A DNA stretch of 64,000 bases from Halicephalobus mephisto (lineage: Eukaryota > Nematoda > Chromadorea > Rhabditida > Panagrolaimidae), in contig SWDT01000154.1 of NCBI GenBank assembly GCA_009193035.1, positions 62,001 through 126,000 of the forward strand. The letters are read 5' to 3'. The position numbers and the translations under genes were made by a program. The notes under the pieces are model-generated. The model did not search any database and was not told the DNA's origin. It saw only the letters and a list, made by a program, of their open reading frames with translations. The number at the start of each line of letters is the position of its first letter. The stretch's first letter is position 1. Positions 34,649 to 45,512 of this stretch are shown one piece after another.

Positions 34649-34990
34649 CTTGTATGTTTTAATAGTTGCAAAATATTATTTTACACTATTTTTATTGTTT
34701 TTAATTTTTTTACTAAAGAAATTAGTATAAAAATCTGTTGTTTTTAATGATTATAAAATATCATCTTATACTATTTTTATTATTTTCAACTTTTGTGCTA
34801 ACTTTGAAAAAATAAAAGTAAAGGATGTTCTTGTATGTTTTAATAGTTGCGAAATATTATTTTTATTGTTTTCAATTTTTGTGCTAAAGAAATTAGTATA
34901 AAAATCTTTTGTTTTTAATGATTATAAAATATCATCTTATACTATTTTTATTATTTCTACTATTTTCAACTTTTGTGCTGACTTCAAAAA
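34649..34990. repeat. Two-copy tandem duplication, ~180 bp period
   Basis: Copy 1 (34649-34810) and copy 2 (34829-34990) share 'cttgtatgttttaatagttg', 'aaattagtataaaaatct' and 'ataaaatatcatcttatac' in the same order. Confidence 0.8.
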
Positions 34991-36126
34991 ACCCCATCTT
35001 TTGCCAAAATTTTTGTTCTGCTTTATATTCCACGAATTCTATTTCATAAGGCCATATTTGGAATACCCCAATCTGTTTCTTTCACCCCATTACTTTTCTT
35101 TTAATTTTTCGGAAACGGAGCTCAACTGGAATTAGTTTCCATTTCTTTTCCGAACACAACTCCCCTAATGGAACTCTTGTTCATTTTTCACCCTGAGTAA
35201 GACAGATCGGCATTGTTTTGTCAATTGTCGCTTTTGGCAACTTGGGTAGACCCGATGTCACCAAAAAAGGACAGAGTTTTGGTCCTGGTTGAAGACGAGC
35301 GGCTTCCGTCTTTATTTTATCGACTCATCTTCTGCAATAAAAATTTCCAATTGAAAAATAAAGAAATATTAAAATAAAAAAGTAAAAAAAAAATAAAAAA
35401 TATAATCTGTTCTAAAAGTGTCAGATTTTAATTTTATAAACTAGTGAATATTAGAAAAATTTTTATTTTTTTATATTTCAAAAATAATAAAATTTAGAAC
35501 GATTTTTACTGAAAACTTAACAAAATTTCTTTTATTATAAATTAAATTTCGATTTTTTCCAAAGTTTATTTTTAGAAATAAAAAATATTTAAAAGCGTTT
35601 AATTTTAGATTTTTGGAATTTTTATAAAGATTTATATTTGTATTTTTTTTTAAATTTAAATTTATTTATTTTAAAAATTTGTATTTTTTTTAAATTTAAA
35701 ATTTGGTACTTTTGGGACACTGTACATATCCCACAAATCTCAACCAATTGCCAGATTTTATTTGGTCCGAAGTATTTTATTGTTTTCCCAGTTTTCCCGA
35801 TTTTTGTTCTTTGAAAATTCCCCAAAGAATAGAAAATCGTCTGGAATAAGTTATCTATGCACAATTTGCCACTTTCCCTAGCTAGAAATGATAAAAACAT
35901 CAATAAATTTTTTGTTTTTTTTTCATTTTAGAGTTGTACCATTTGTTGAAAACTGTCTTGTCAAATGAGATTTCCGGAAATGACATTCTCCATTCAAGGG
36001 CAAAATTGCTTCAATTGGGATACAGCTTGTTTTCGTCCAGCGCTGGGTTCTTCCCTCAGGGCATGATGGATGACCGCGTTGCAGACTGGGATGTTTTACA
36101 GCTTTTTTTAGCTTAAAGTTTCAGCC

Positions 36127-36156
36127 ATGTCTGAATTAGGAAGAAGAATCAACTAA
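36127..36156 (+). other. Upstream open reading frame (9 codons) before the TMEM151-like gene
   Basis: The first ATG after the acceptor at 36124 opens a nine-residue frame, MSELGRRIN, ending in TAA two bases before the main ATG at 36159. If trans-splicing uses that acceptor, ribosomes would meet this uORF first, which may lower translation of the main protein. Confidence 0.4.
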
Positions 36157-36158
36157 AA

Positions 36159-39100
36159 ATGACCAGAAGACAGACGATCATTATTGACAATTCAGATGTG
36201 AGTTTTTTTTGAAAAATATTTTTGTAAAAATTTAATTTTTAATTTATTTAAATTTCGAAATTTAAAACATTTCCGAATTTAAATTTTAAATTGATATTTT
36301 CTAAGTTTTTAGTGAAAAAATATTTTTTAAGTTCTTATTAGGATACGGTAGATACGGCAATGATGAGTGTAAATTTTACAGTAATTTTTTATTTTTTTTA
36401 TGTAAAAATTTTGTGAATTTTTTTATTTTTATGAAAAACGCAAATGTTTAAAAAATATCATTAATTATATTAATTAACGTACATATGGGATGACTGTTCC
36501 ATTAAGATTCTAAAAATCCAAAAAATGCCAGAGGAAATATTTGGTCTCTTATTCTGCACGAAAAAATTAAAATTCATTTTTGAATTTCGTCAATTTTAAA
36601 GAGATGTGTAATCAAGGAAGCTTTTCAGGAAAAGGACTGAATTACCATAGGAATCTCCTGTTATTTTTTAATTTTCCGTAATTTTGAAATTCAATAACAA
36701 AACTTCCTTTGGCACTTTTTGACTTTTTGGGGTTGAAGAAAGATGTGAAAATTCTTTTGTATAGATCTGATTTCATACAAAAAAAAATAATTTTTAGCAC
36801 AATAACAGATAAAAATCATCATTTTTATTTTTTATTTTTCGTCAAAAATGTCAAATATTCATGAAAAATGTGATAATTGTTACGTTTCGTAATTGTTATG
36901 AAGTTAAAAATTAAGCTTTTTGTGTACAATATCAACTAAGATTTAGTCTTCTACGTAAAAAAATTAAATCTTGTTATTATATAAAAAATGTAACTTTTGG
37001 CACAGTAACAGATGGAAATCGTCACTATTATGTTTTAATTTTCGTCAAAAATGTCAAATATTCATGAAAAATGTGACGATTGTTACATTTTTGTTACATT
37101 TTGCAATTGTTACAGGACCAAAAGTTGTGTTTTTTTTGCATGTATATGAACTTTGATTTTTCCAGCAAAAACCATCCAGAATCGGCTGTTACCGTCTGGT
37201 AAAATCCAACTTCCATTGGAAATGCCTGTCTTCCACTCTCCTCGTGTACGTCTGCGTCGCTTATGCCATCTGGTGTCATCTCCAAAACGCCTACAGTGGA
37301 TCCGTCGTTCTGCACTATGAACACGGAGCTTGCAGTCAAGGCTATAACTTTATCCCCATCGCTTTCGGACTGTTATTGTACTTGATTTACTTGACCGAAT
37401 GCTGGCACGCAAGATCGAAAAACTCCTCCATCCCAGTGACAGACGTCAGGGAAGCTCAGGACTACATTCAGAAACTCAAAGAAGCGACCCCAATAGTCTG
37501 GTGGAAAAGCGTCTGTTATCACTACTTAAGGAGATCAAGACAGGTCACCAGATACCGTAACGGGGACGCCATGACAGCCACTCAGATTTACTACGAAAGA
37601 GTAAATTCCCACACCGCCGGGAACGTCTTCATGTTCGACGTCTGCGGGTACAAGGACATCTCCAAATCGCTCGTGGATTTTGAGAAGTTTCCTGTCGTCA
37701 AATTGAGATTCTCCAAGGGGTTCGTATTTGCTTGCGTACAAGCTGCAAACGAGTTTGAAGAACAACGAACAAGATTTTTCAACGAAAACGAAGTTAGAGA
37801 CGACTACATGGAGGTCAGAGAAGGTCTGGATCTCGTTGAGACACCTTTTGTCGAGGAAATGATCGTTTACACTAACCCTAATCTGAAACAACCGTGGTAT
37901 TTGTCATCTACAGTATACTGGATCTGCTCTGGATTACTGCTTTCTTGGCCCCTCAGGATGCTAGGGGAGCTGATGACGGCCCACGTCCACTACCATGCGA
38001 CGAAGCTCTTCGGGACGAATTATCTGAGTCCCTCCAGCGTCAACTACACCGGGCCACTGACGAGGACGGACACCATGGAATCCGTGGAATTGGAACGCGC
38101 TTTGAGGGAGAACTACTTGATAGTGCCCAGTTACTCCGAGGCGGTGTTGTTAGATCCTGTAAATCCGTCTGCTTTCGTATTCCCGTCCATCAGGGCAAGG
38201 ATAGAACAGCAGTCTTACTGTAATGAGAACGTCCTCACAAACTACGGAGCCATCAGAAGGCAGAATTCGTCCTCCAGACCCCCTCCGGCGTTTTCCTCTC
38301 TGTTCTCTTCCTCGAGGTCTCAGAACCCCTCCAAGTTCCCCCCGAGGTCGATATCTATGAACTTCCCCGGACCCAACCCGAGACAACTCCAGAATTCCTC
38401 CACAGCTAACGTCCCCGTCCCCAGACCGAATCAGCTTCTGCAGAAGAATTCCAAGTTGCCTTCTAGATCTATCTCCATTTCCGGGATCTGCGGAACAGCG
38501 AGATCAAGCGGATATCACAGCGGAAACATCACTCCCACCATAGAGAATCTGGAAAGAAGACCGTTGATTGAGCCGCTGGAAACTGCGGGGGACGAGCCGC
38601 CTCCAAGTTACGAGGTTTGTGGAGATGGAGGGATTTCAGAAAATCTGTTAAAAGTATAATTTAGGAAATTTCTAAAATATAAAATTCCCATTTTATAAAT
38701 TTTTACAGTAAAAAAGTAATTTTTTTCTTTGACAGTAATACTAAAAAGTTGTGTATTTTTTAAAAGTCATATATGGACAAATTTTTTGTTGAAAATTTTT
38801 ATCAATAAGAATTAACTTGTATCGCTTCAAAAAAGACACAGAACTTTCTAGAATGACCAAAAAAGACAAAATTCGCTTTTCACGATCAAAAACAACTTTA
38901 TTGTTCATTTTTGGTTTTTTCAGATGATTTTCAAAAAAATTCCAAAAATCTGAAATTTCTAATTTTTAAAAAAATAAAAAAATCAACTGTAATCGGAAAT
39001 TTTCTAAGAAAAATAAGAAATAATAAATTTTTTAATTTCAGAATCAAAAAAAAAATTTATTTTTGGAATTTTAAACAAGTATTATCTTAGAAATGTAGAT

Positions 39101-40057
39101 TTCGAATCAAACTTCGAAGTAATTTAAAATTATTTAAAAATTTAAATAATTAAAATTCGAAAATTGAGATGATTGACTTTGAATTTTTAAATTTAAAATA
39201 TTTCAAAATTTGATTTTTCCGAAAATCAAAATTTAAATTCAAATAGTTGGAATTAAAAAACCGAAAAAATGAATTTCGAAATTCAAAATCGAAATTCGAA
39301 TTTTTTTGAATTAATTAAAATTCAAAAATTTAGAAAATCGAATTTTTGATTTATTTTTTAATTAATTCAAATTCGAAAATCTAAAATTTAAAAAATCAAC
39401 AATCTTAGTAACTACTCTATTCCCTCTGGCTATATCTCTAAATAAAATTTTTCCATCTTTAAAAGATTGAAAATTAACATAAAAGAGATATTTTACATTA
39501 ACTAGAATTTTTTATAACTTTTTATCAAACATATTTGATTTCAGATATTGACGGTTTTTATTTTTAATAATAAATTTAAAATTATTTTTATTATTAGTAA
39601 TAAGTTTAAAATTATTTTTATTTTTAGTAATAAATTTAAAATTATTTTTATTTTTAATAATAAGTTTAAAATAGTTTTTAATTTTAGTAATAAATTTAGA
39701 ATTATTTTTATTTTTAATAATAAATTTAAAATTATTTTTATTTTTAGTAATAAGTTTAAAATTATTTTTAACTTTAATAGCAAATGTAAAGTAGTTTTTA
39801 TTTTTAGTAATAAGTTTAAAATAGTTTTTATTTTTTGTGCCAAGTTTAAAATTACTTTCATTTTTAATAATAAGTTTAAAATTATTTTTATTTTTAATAG
39901 CAAATTTTATTTCCAGGTGGCCCTTCGAATGTGCGCTCCTATTTACAACCGGATCCGTCAATCTGCCCATTCGATTTCCTCCTTGCTAAATTCGCTGTCC
40001 CGTTCCAACAGCAAGGATCTCAGGCAATACAGTTTAGACGGGCCTTCTCAACCTTGA
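36159..40057 (+). CDS. TMEM151-like multipass membrane protein, 542 aa (spliced C-terminus)
   Basis: Exons 36159-36197, 37166-38614 and 39917-40057 join in frame. The core matches the TMEM151 family: 'CYHYLRRSRQVTRYRNGDA', 'IYYERVNSHTAG', 'CGYKDISKSL', 'RDDYMEVREGLDL' and 'LSWPLRMLGELMTAHVHYH'. Membrane helices lie near residues 33-52, 70-90 and 258-277. The C-terminal half is Ser/Pro-rich and cytosolic. The molecular role of the family is not established. Two ends are possible: reading through gives stop at 38659 (510 aa), while a GTTTGT donor after 'PPPSYE' splices to the exon at 39917 to give 'PPPSYEVALRM', completing a PPxY motif of the kind bound by WW-domain (NEDD4-type) ligases. I favour the spliced form because frame and motif both continue. 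Intron 1 holds two MITE copies. Confidence 0.82.
36773..36932. mobile_element. MITE family 1 copy in TMEM151-like intron 1
   Basis: It contains the core 'ttcgtcaaaaatgtcaaat' and 'ttcatgaaaaatgtgata' and ends 'aagctttttgtgtac'. The left end is degraded. Confidence 0.55.
36980..37148. mobile_element. MITE family 1 copy in TMEM151-like intron 1
   Basis: It starts 'tataaaaaatgtaactttt', carries the core 'aaatcgtcactattatg' and 'ttcatgaaaaatgtgacg', and ends 'ggaccaaaagttgtg' before a T run. It lies directly beside the previous copy and ends only about 17 bp before the acceptor of exon 2. Confidence 0.65.
39548..39910. repeat. 30-bp minisatellite next to a splice acceptor
   Basis: Twelve copies of a 30-bp unit including 'gtaataagtttaaaattat' fill the last ~365 bp of the second TMEM151-like intron, ending 6 bp before its CAG. 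As the unit is 3 x 10, several frames stay open on both strands, giving long Asn/Lys/Phe or Leu/Ile periodic frames that are not genes. Units contain GTAA and TTTAG-like words (donor/acceptor look-alikes). Confidence 0.85.
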
Positions 40058-41220
40058 GATTGATTTAAACCTCCTCGGGAGATCCATTAATCAATCCTCG
40101 AATGTGGACAACGGGTCAGATTCCACGTGCCAAAATCGAAATTTATTTTGGCACATTTTTGCAGAAAATCTTCAATGATAACAATCTGGAGCTAAACAAA
40201 CAATTTGGGAATTTTGATAATTGTCAAGTGGACAGAGCGGCGCCGAGGCTCTACTTGTCGTCGAAATCCGCCGATTTGCGTCGCCAGATGGGCGGGACGC
40301 ACGCCGCACGGGGGTTCCCCCTTCTGAGTGCACAATATGCTGGTCATTCTGCAGGACATTTGCGTCATCTCACCCAGTAAGTCCTACTTTGATAATGTTA
40401 TTGAGATTATCCGCCAGACTAGAGAGAACATTCTAGATCTTTCTAGTCGAAGCTGTCGATGTAAAAATTTGAATTGGTTCTGGATTGATTCAAGTTTGGA
40501 AATTTAGAGATTCTAATTCGAATTTTAAACTCTTCCAAATGATTCCATTCAAAAAGTAGTTTAAATTCGAAATTGAAAAATTTGAATAAAAATCGAATTA
40601 TTTTAATTTCGAAAATTTAAATATTCAAATTCGAGCCTGATTAACTCTATTCCGAAATCTAGGATTCTGAATTCTTACTGAACAGGTCGGATTTCGAAAT
40701 CCAAAAACTTGAATAAGATCCGAATTAGTTCAAATTCGAAAATTTAAAAAATCCAACTTTAACCGAACTACTTCAAGTTCAGAAATTTAAACATCCATAT
40801 TCAATTCTGTTCGATTTTATTCTGTTCTAAAATCTAGAATTCTGACTTTTAATTGGATAATTTTAGTTCTAAAATCAAATCCTAAAGCCGAAGATTTAAA
40901 AATATCGACGGCTCTGAAGCTGACCATTGGTCACTTAGTGGTCGCTTAGGGTTCCCTCGTTTCTTTTCAACTATCATTTTTTTCTTTAATGTTCGTTGAC
41001 CGTTTGCTTTATCAGCTATTCTGAAAACCTTCTATAAAAACAAAATGCTTCGTAAGCTGATCGCTTATCTGTTCTGGTTCTGTATACCAGCTTCCAAATT
41101 TTCACGTTTTTTATTGTTGTTTTTCTTTCATTTCATTTGGAAATCGATTTGTTTACTTGTCTTTAGGTATTGATATATGAATTTTCCAGGTAACCCGAAC
41201 GCGATATTTTCTACGTGTCA
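40058..41220. other. Upstream region of the Rab-like gene
   Basis: No supported coding exon. A GC-rich island at about 40220-40440 stands out. A candidate trans-splice acceptor (attttccag) ends at 41189, 31 nt before the Rab start. Otherwise the stretch is AT-rich. Confidence 0.4.
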
Positions 41221-42423
41221 ATGAGTCCTGATCCGTCATCGATGACTCTCTACGAGCGACAATCGAACCCCTACGCCGGACACGCGAAGAAACTCGACGA
41301 ACAGCTCCAACTTTACATAGAATCGAGACCTAATTTCGATGTTTCTCCAGGGGCCAAATCGAAGATAATTGTTTTGGGCAATTCTGGTGAGTGTTTTCTG
41401 ATTTATCGATTTTCTTTATCCGTGCTGACCTCGCTAGCATATGCAAATTACTCTAGGTCTTTTGTGAGAGATCAATTTGGGCTCGAGCCAAGTTGTCCTC
41501 GCCAGATGAAAAGTGATTGATATCCTTTATCTTTAGGAGTCGGGAAAACTAGCATTATTTACTCCCACAAATATGGCGACACCGGAATGCTCGCTCCACC
41601 AGCAACCATCGGGGCTTCATATATCAATTGCAACGTCGTCGTCGAACAAGAACCGATTCAGCTCCAGATCTGGGACACTGCCGGACAGGAGAGATTCAGA
41701 TGCATGGTGCCCATGTACATGAGGAACGCCACTGCTGCGATCATCGTCTACGATATCACCTGCAGAAAGTCCTTCGAGGACGTTGACAAATGGGCTTCTG
41801 GTAGGTTTTTGGACTTTATTGATTAATATCGTTATCGAGAAAAGACCAAAACAGGGAACATTGACCAGAAAAGATTGTTTGTCTGAAATTTTAGGAGAGA
41901 AAATGCATTTTCTTTGCAATCCTGATTTTGAAAGGATATCCCTACAGTAATCTCTAGATGTTCATCTTATTCCAGATTACTGTAGAGTGATTTTTGGAAA
42001 TAAGAAACTGAAAAAATTTAAATTCAATTTTTTACGAAATTTAAATTCAATTTTTTAGAACTTCATCGTTGTGCCGGCGTTAAAGACCCCTTGATCTTCT
42101 TGGTGGGGAACAAAGGGGATCTCGAAGCTTCCAGACAAGTCACAGAAGGCGAAGGCCTCACGAAAGCCGCGAAACTTGGAGCGAAGTTCTTCGAAATTTC
42201 CGCTTATGATAGTAACGTCATTGATGCTGTTTTTGGAAGTTTGGCTGAATCAGTTCATGACAGATTGACAGAACAGAAATCAGCTCCACTTTCTCCGGCA
42301 GATAGTGATTCGAAATCAGGCAAAAATTCGCCGACAATCAAACTTCCTCCGTCTCCGAGGAAACTGGACCAAAACGGGAATGAACCCAAAAATTCCAAAA
42401 AATCCTGCTGCGTCATTTCCTGA
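41221..42423 (+). CDS. Divergent Rab-family small GTPase, 264 aa
   Basis: Exons 41221-41386, 41537-41800 and 42059-42423 join in frame. After an unusual ~46-residue N-terminal extension come the P-loop 'GNSGVGKTS' (G1, ~53-61), switch I 'PPATIGASYINC' (G2), 'WDTAGQERF' (G3), 'GNKGD' (G4) and 'EISAYDS' (G5, where the usual SAK lysine is replaced). The C-terminus 'KKSCCVIS' offers two cysteines for geranylgeranylation. The TIGAS switch resembles the Rab5/21/22 group, so an endosomal trafficking role is likely, but I cannot assign an orthologue. The ~70-residue Ser/Pro/Lys-rich hypervariable tail is long. A typical Rab is 200-220 aa; the excess is at both ends. Start: the ATG after the acceptor at 41189. 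Confidence 0.88.
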
Positions 42424-42939
42424 AGATTCTAGAATCAAAGAGTAAACGGGTCTACAGTATCTTGCCACACCTTCAGGTCAGCTCGAATAACGTCAGATAT
42501 TCTCTATTTTTGATACTCAGTTATTTGACTTGACGAAATTAGGTTTTGTTGAATTGAAAAAGTTCCATAAAGTTGTTTAGATTTTGAAATATTAGTTACA
42601 AAATGTGGAAATTATTTTTAAAAATAAGAGAAAATTTTAAAATAATCGAAGTTGGATTTTCGCGGAACTACTGAGTTGGTCGGCCTGCCAGAACGTTGCG
42701 AGCAAACTGCGAGTTTTATTTTTATTTCTACTTTGATAGTGACTAATCTTCCTAAACAGTGCAAGTTTTGTTTTGATTTCGAAATATAAATGAAAGTTCA
42801 AAAATTCAATTAAACTGTCAGAACGTTGCGAGCAAACTGCGAGTTTTATTTTAATTTCTACTTTGACGTCGACCGTTTTATATATCTTGGCACAGAATTT
42901 GAAATTAGAAATTTTGAAAAAACTTATTTTTTCAGCAAA

Positions 42940-43260
42940 GTTGATAGAATTTGAGATCGAGATTTGGACTTTTCGCGCTGAACGTGACTAATGGATTATC
43001 AGTGGAAAAATTCGAATATCAAATTCTATCAATTTAGGTAAGAGAGCTTTTTAAAACAAAAAATTGTTTAAATTTCAATTTAAATTTTTATAAAATAGAA
43101 ACTTCCGAAATTTGAAATTTTCGTGCTAGGATTCGAAAAATCCAAATATCAAATTCTGTAATTTTAAATATGGATTTTTAAAACGAAAAATTGTTTAAAT
43201 TTTGTCTTAGAACGAACAATTTTAATTTTAACTTTTACATCTAATCTTCAACTTTCGTAA
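42940..43260. mobile_element. MITE family 2 copy
   Basis: The left end includes 'gagatcgagatttggactt' and 'ttcgcgctgaacgtgac'; similar sequence is found in inverted form toward 43190-43250 ('aacgaacaattttaat', 'aatcttcaactttcg'). It is imperfect and non-coding. Confidence 0.4.
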
Positions 43261-44049
43261 AATAAAATACTAAAATAATTACAATGTAAATTTACCACCA
43301 ACATTACTAGTTCTACTACTGGAGTACTAATTTAACTAATCTAAGAACATATTCACAGACAAAAATATCAATGTAAAAAATTAATCTAAAAAAATTAAAT
43401 TTCAAAAAAAAAAAATTTTTATTTTTCAATATTTTACAAAATTTTTAAATTTTGGAAAAGTACTTTTTATTTTTAAACTTTTTACAAAATTTTTAAATTT
43501 TGAAGAAATATTTTTATTTTTCAATATTTTACAAAATTTTTAAATTCCGAAGAAATACTTTTTTTGTATTTTATAAAAATTTAAATTTCTTTCCTGTAAT
43601 CAACTTGATCCAAATCTGCTCACTTTTCAAGGATTATCCCTGATCCAGATCTCCGTAACCGCAGCCAGTTAACGGTCACCGAAATCTCAAAATCCTTGCA
43701 AATCGCCCATCTGGTTTCCAGATAACTAAAAAAACAGAAAATTCATATTTTTTAGAATAATTAATTACCTAATCTCGAATTGCCTGAGGCTGAGTCACTT
43801 GGTCAACTGGCTTTCCTGGATCAATCGATGCTCATCTCTCGAACCCGCTGGATCAACATGACTGAAACGTTTGTTTTCTCTTTTCAGCCGAGTTGCCGCT
43901 TCATCTATTGTACTGTTTTGTCCTTGCAAAGTCCGCTGACCAGCCCAAAGCGGATCCCGATTTTATCCTCCGTAATGTTACCGAACATCCACACGAAATA
44001 TTTCCGACGTTTTGAAATTATTAAAAATTATAATTATTTTTATAAAATT

Positions 44050-44640
44050 GAATTTTTAGAATCCTACATTTTGGAAGTTTTTTGAATTTTGAAATGTTTT
44101 AAATTTTTCTGAAATTTCCGAAAATTAAAAATTTATGAAATTGTCACTGAATTCTGAAAATTTCTATAAAATTTTGAAAATTTTCAATGAAATCCTAGAA
44201 GCTTCCATAAATCTCCATTGAATTCTGAAAAGTTATAAAAATTTATATAAAATTCTAAAAAAGTCCATAAATATCTATAAAATTATTGAAATTTTTAAAA
44301 GTCATCATTGGATTCTGAAAGTTTCTATAAAATCATTCAAATTTTTAATGAAACTTTAGAAAATTCTAGTAATTTATAAAATTCTAAAAATCGCTAGAAA
44401 TACCTATAAAATTATTAGTTCTCAGAAGTCATTACTGATTTCTGGAAGTTTCTATAAAATTCTGAAAATTTCATTAGGATTCTGAAAAATTCTAAAAGTC
44501 TATTAAAACCCAAAAATTCTAAAAACTTCAATGAAATTTTGAAAAAATCCAAAATTTTCCAGTGGATTCCAAAAATTCCGGAATAGTCTAAAAATTTTGA
44601 ACCTTTTTTTGAATTTTTGAAAATACTAAAATTCATATAT
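44050..44640. repeat. Degenerate ~30-bp AT-rich tandem repeat
   Basis: Many loosely related copies of 'attctgaaaatttctataaa'-type units with frequent substitutions and small indels. Confidence 0.6.
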
Positions 44641-45502
44641 AAAATTCCAGTAATTAAAAATTGTAAATTGTTTTTGATTTTTTCGTATTTTATAAAATTG
44701 TTTCAAAAAACACCGTATGATTAAATCGAATATACTGTCGGAAAACTATATCTGGCCTCATCTAGTCCGAAACTAATATGGAAGGAAAAATGTCTCTCGG
44801 CAGGCATCGTCTTGCTATCCGGGCAAGTGCTTTTCGCTTAAGCTACGAGAGCGATCTTTTCCAACTCCATTCCTGGAAGCAGAATCGTTTCTCCTGAACG
44901 ATCGCTCCTTTCTCGCTACGCTTAATGTCGCGACACATACAGTATCTAACCTGCATCTAATGCTTCAAGCTTCCGACTGTTTTGCCGAATTTATATCCGT
45001 TTGTTTGGCTCACAGATACTCTGTCAATAGTTGTCGAGTTTATTTAAGACAAGTTTGACCGCTTCCGTTCCCGTTTCAAACAAGAGCTTTCCTCGGCTTG
45101 TTCTTTTTTGGTGAGGAAAACCGGATCCAAGCATGATGATTCCTTTTTCGATCATATTTGTCTTTGCAGGAATTTTTTGAAAATCTTTGTGTGGCTAGTT
45201 CTCGAGGTGTTTGTAACTTAAATTTCAAAAATTCAAAAGTTTTTAAAAATTTCAAAAGTTTTTTAAAAATTCAAAAGTTTTTAAAAATTTTTAAGTTTGA
45301 AAAAAACTTTTCTTTTAAATTTTACAAAAACTATTTTTATACTTTTACAATATTTTAAAAAATAAAAATTTATTCAAAAATAGATTTCCTAAGATCTTTA
45401 TTCTGAAAAAATTATTTAAAATTTAATTTTTAAAAATTGTTTTTTCTATAAAAGTTTAATTTTTAAAAATTGTTTTTTTTTAAATTTAATTTTTTAATAA
45501 TC

Positions 45503-45512
45503 GACTTTCAGA
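45503..45512 (+). promoter_or_regulatory. Candidate spliced-leader acceptor
   Basis: 'gactttcag' ends one base before the ATG at 45513, with no upstream exon visible. It follows a long T-rich outron-like stretch. Confidence 0.5.

Larger units (their letters stand above)
33333..36158. other. Repeat-rich intergenic stretch
   Basis: No supported gene. It contains a tRNA-derived unit (33742-33990) and a 180-bp-period duplication (34649-34990). A less AT-rich block at 35000-35330 may be promoter DNA for the downstream TMEM151-like gene. A possible trans-splice acceptor ('agtttcag') ends at 36124. Confidence 0.45.
42424..45512. other. Gene-poor stretch with repeats
   Basis: No supported gene. It includes a 50-bp direct repeat (around 42687 and 42817, containing 'agaacgttgcgagcaaactg'), a family 2 MITE copy (about 42940-43260), degenerate AT-rich tandem repeats (about 44050-44640) and a mixed-composition block at 44740-45020 that may be promoter DNA for the following secreted-protein gene. 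Confidence 0.5.

Noticed and set aside
37535..38386. Antisense frames opposite the TMEM151-like gene
   Set aside because: Shadows of a strongly conserved coding exon on the plus strand.
39512..39970. Long Asn/Lys/Phe-rich and Leu/Ile-rich open frames on both strands
   Set aside because: They are translations of a 30-bp minisatellite (a multiple of three), so several frames stay open by construction.
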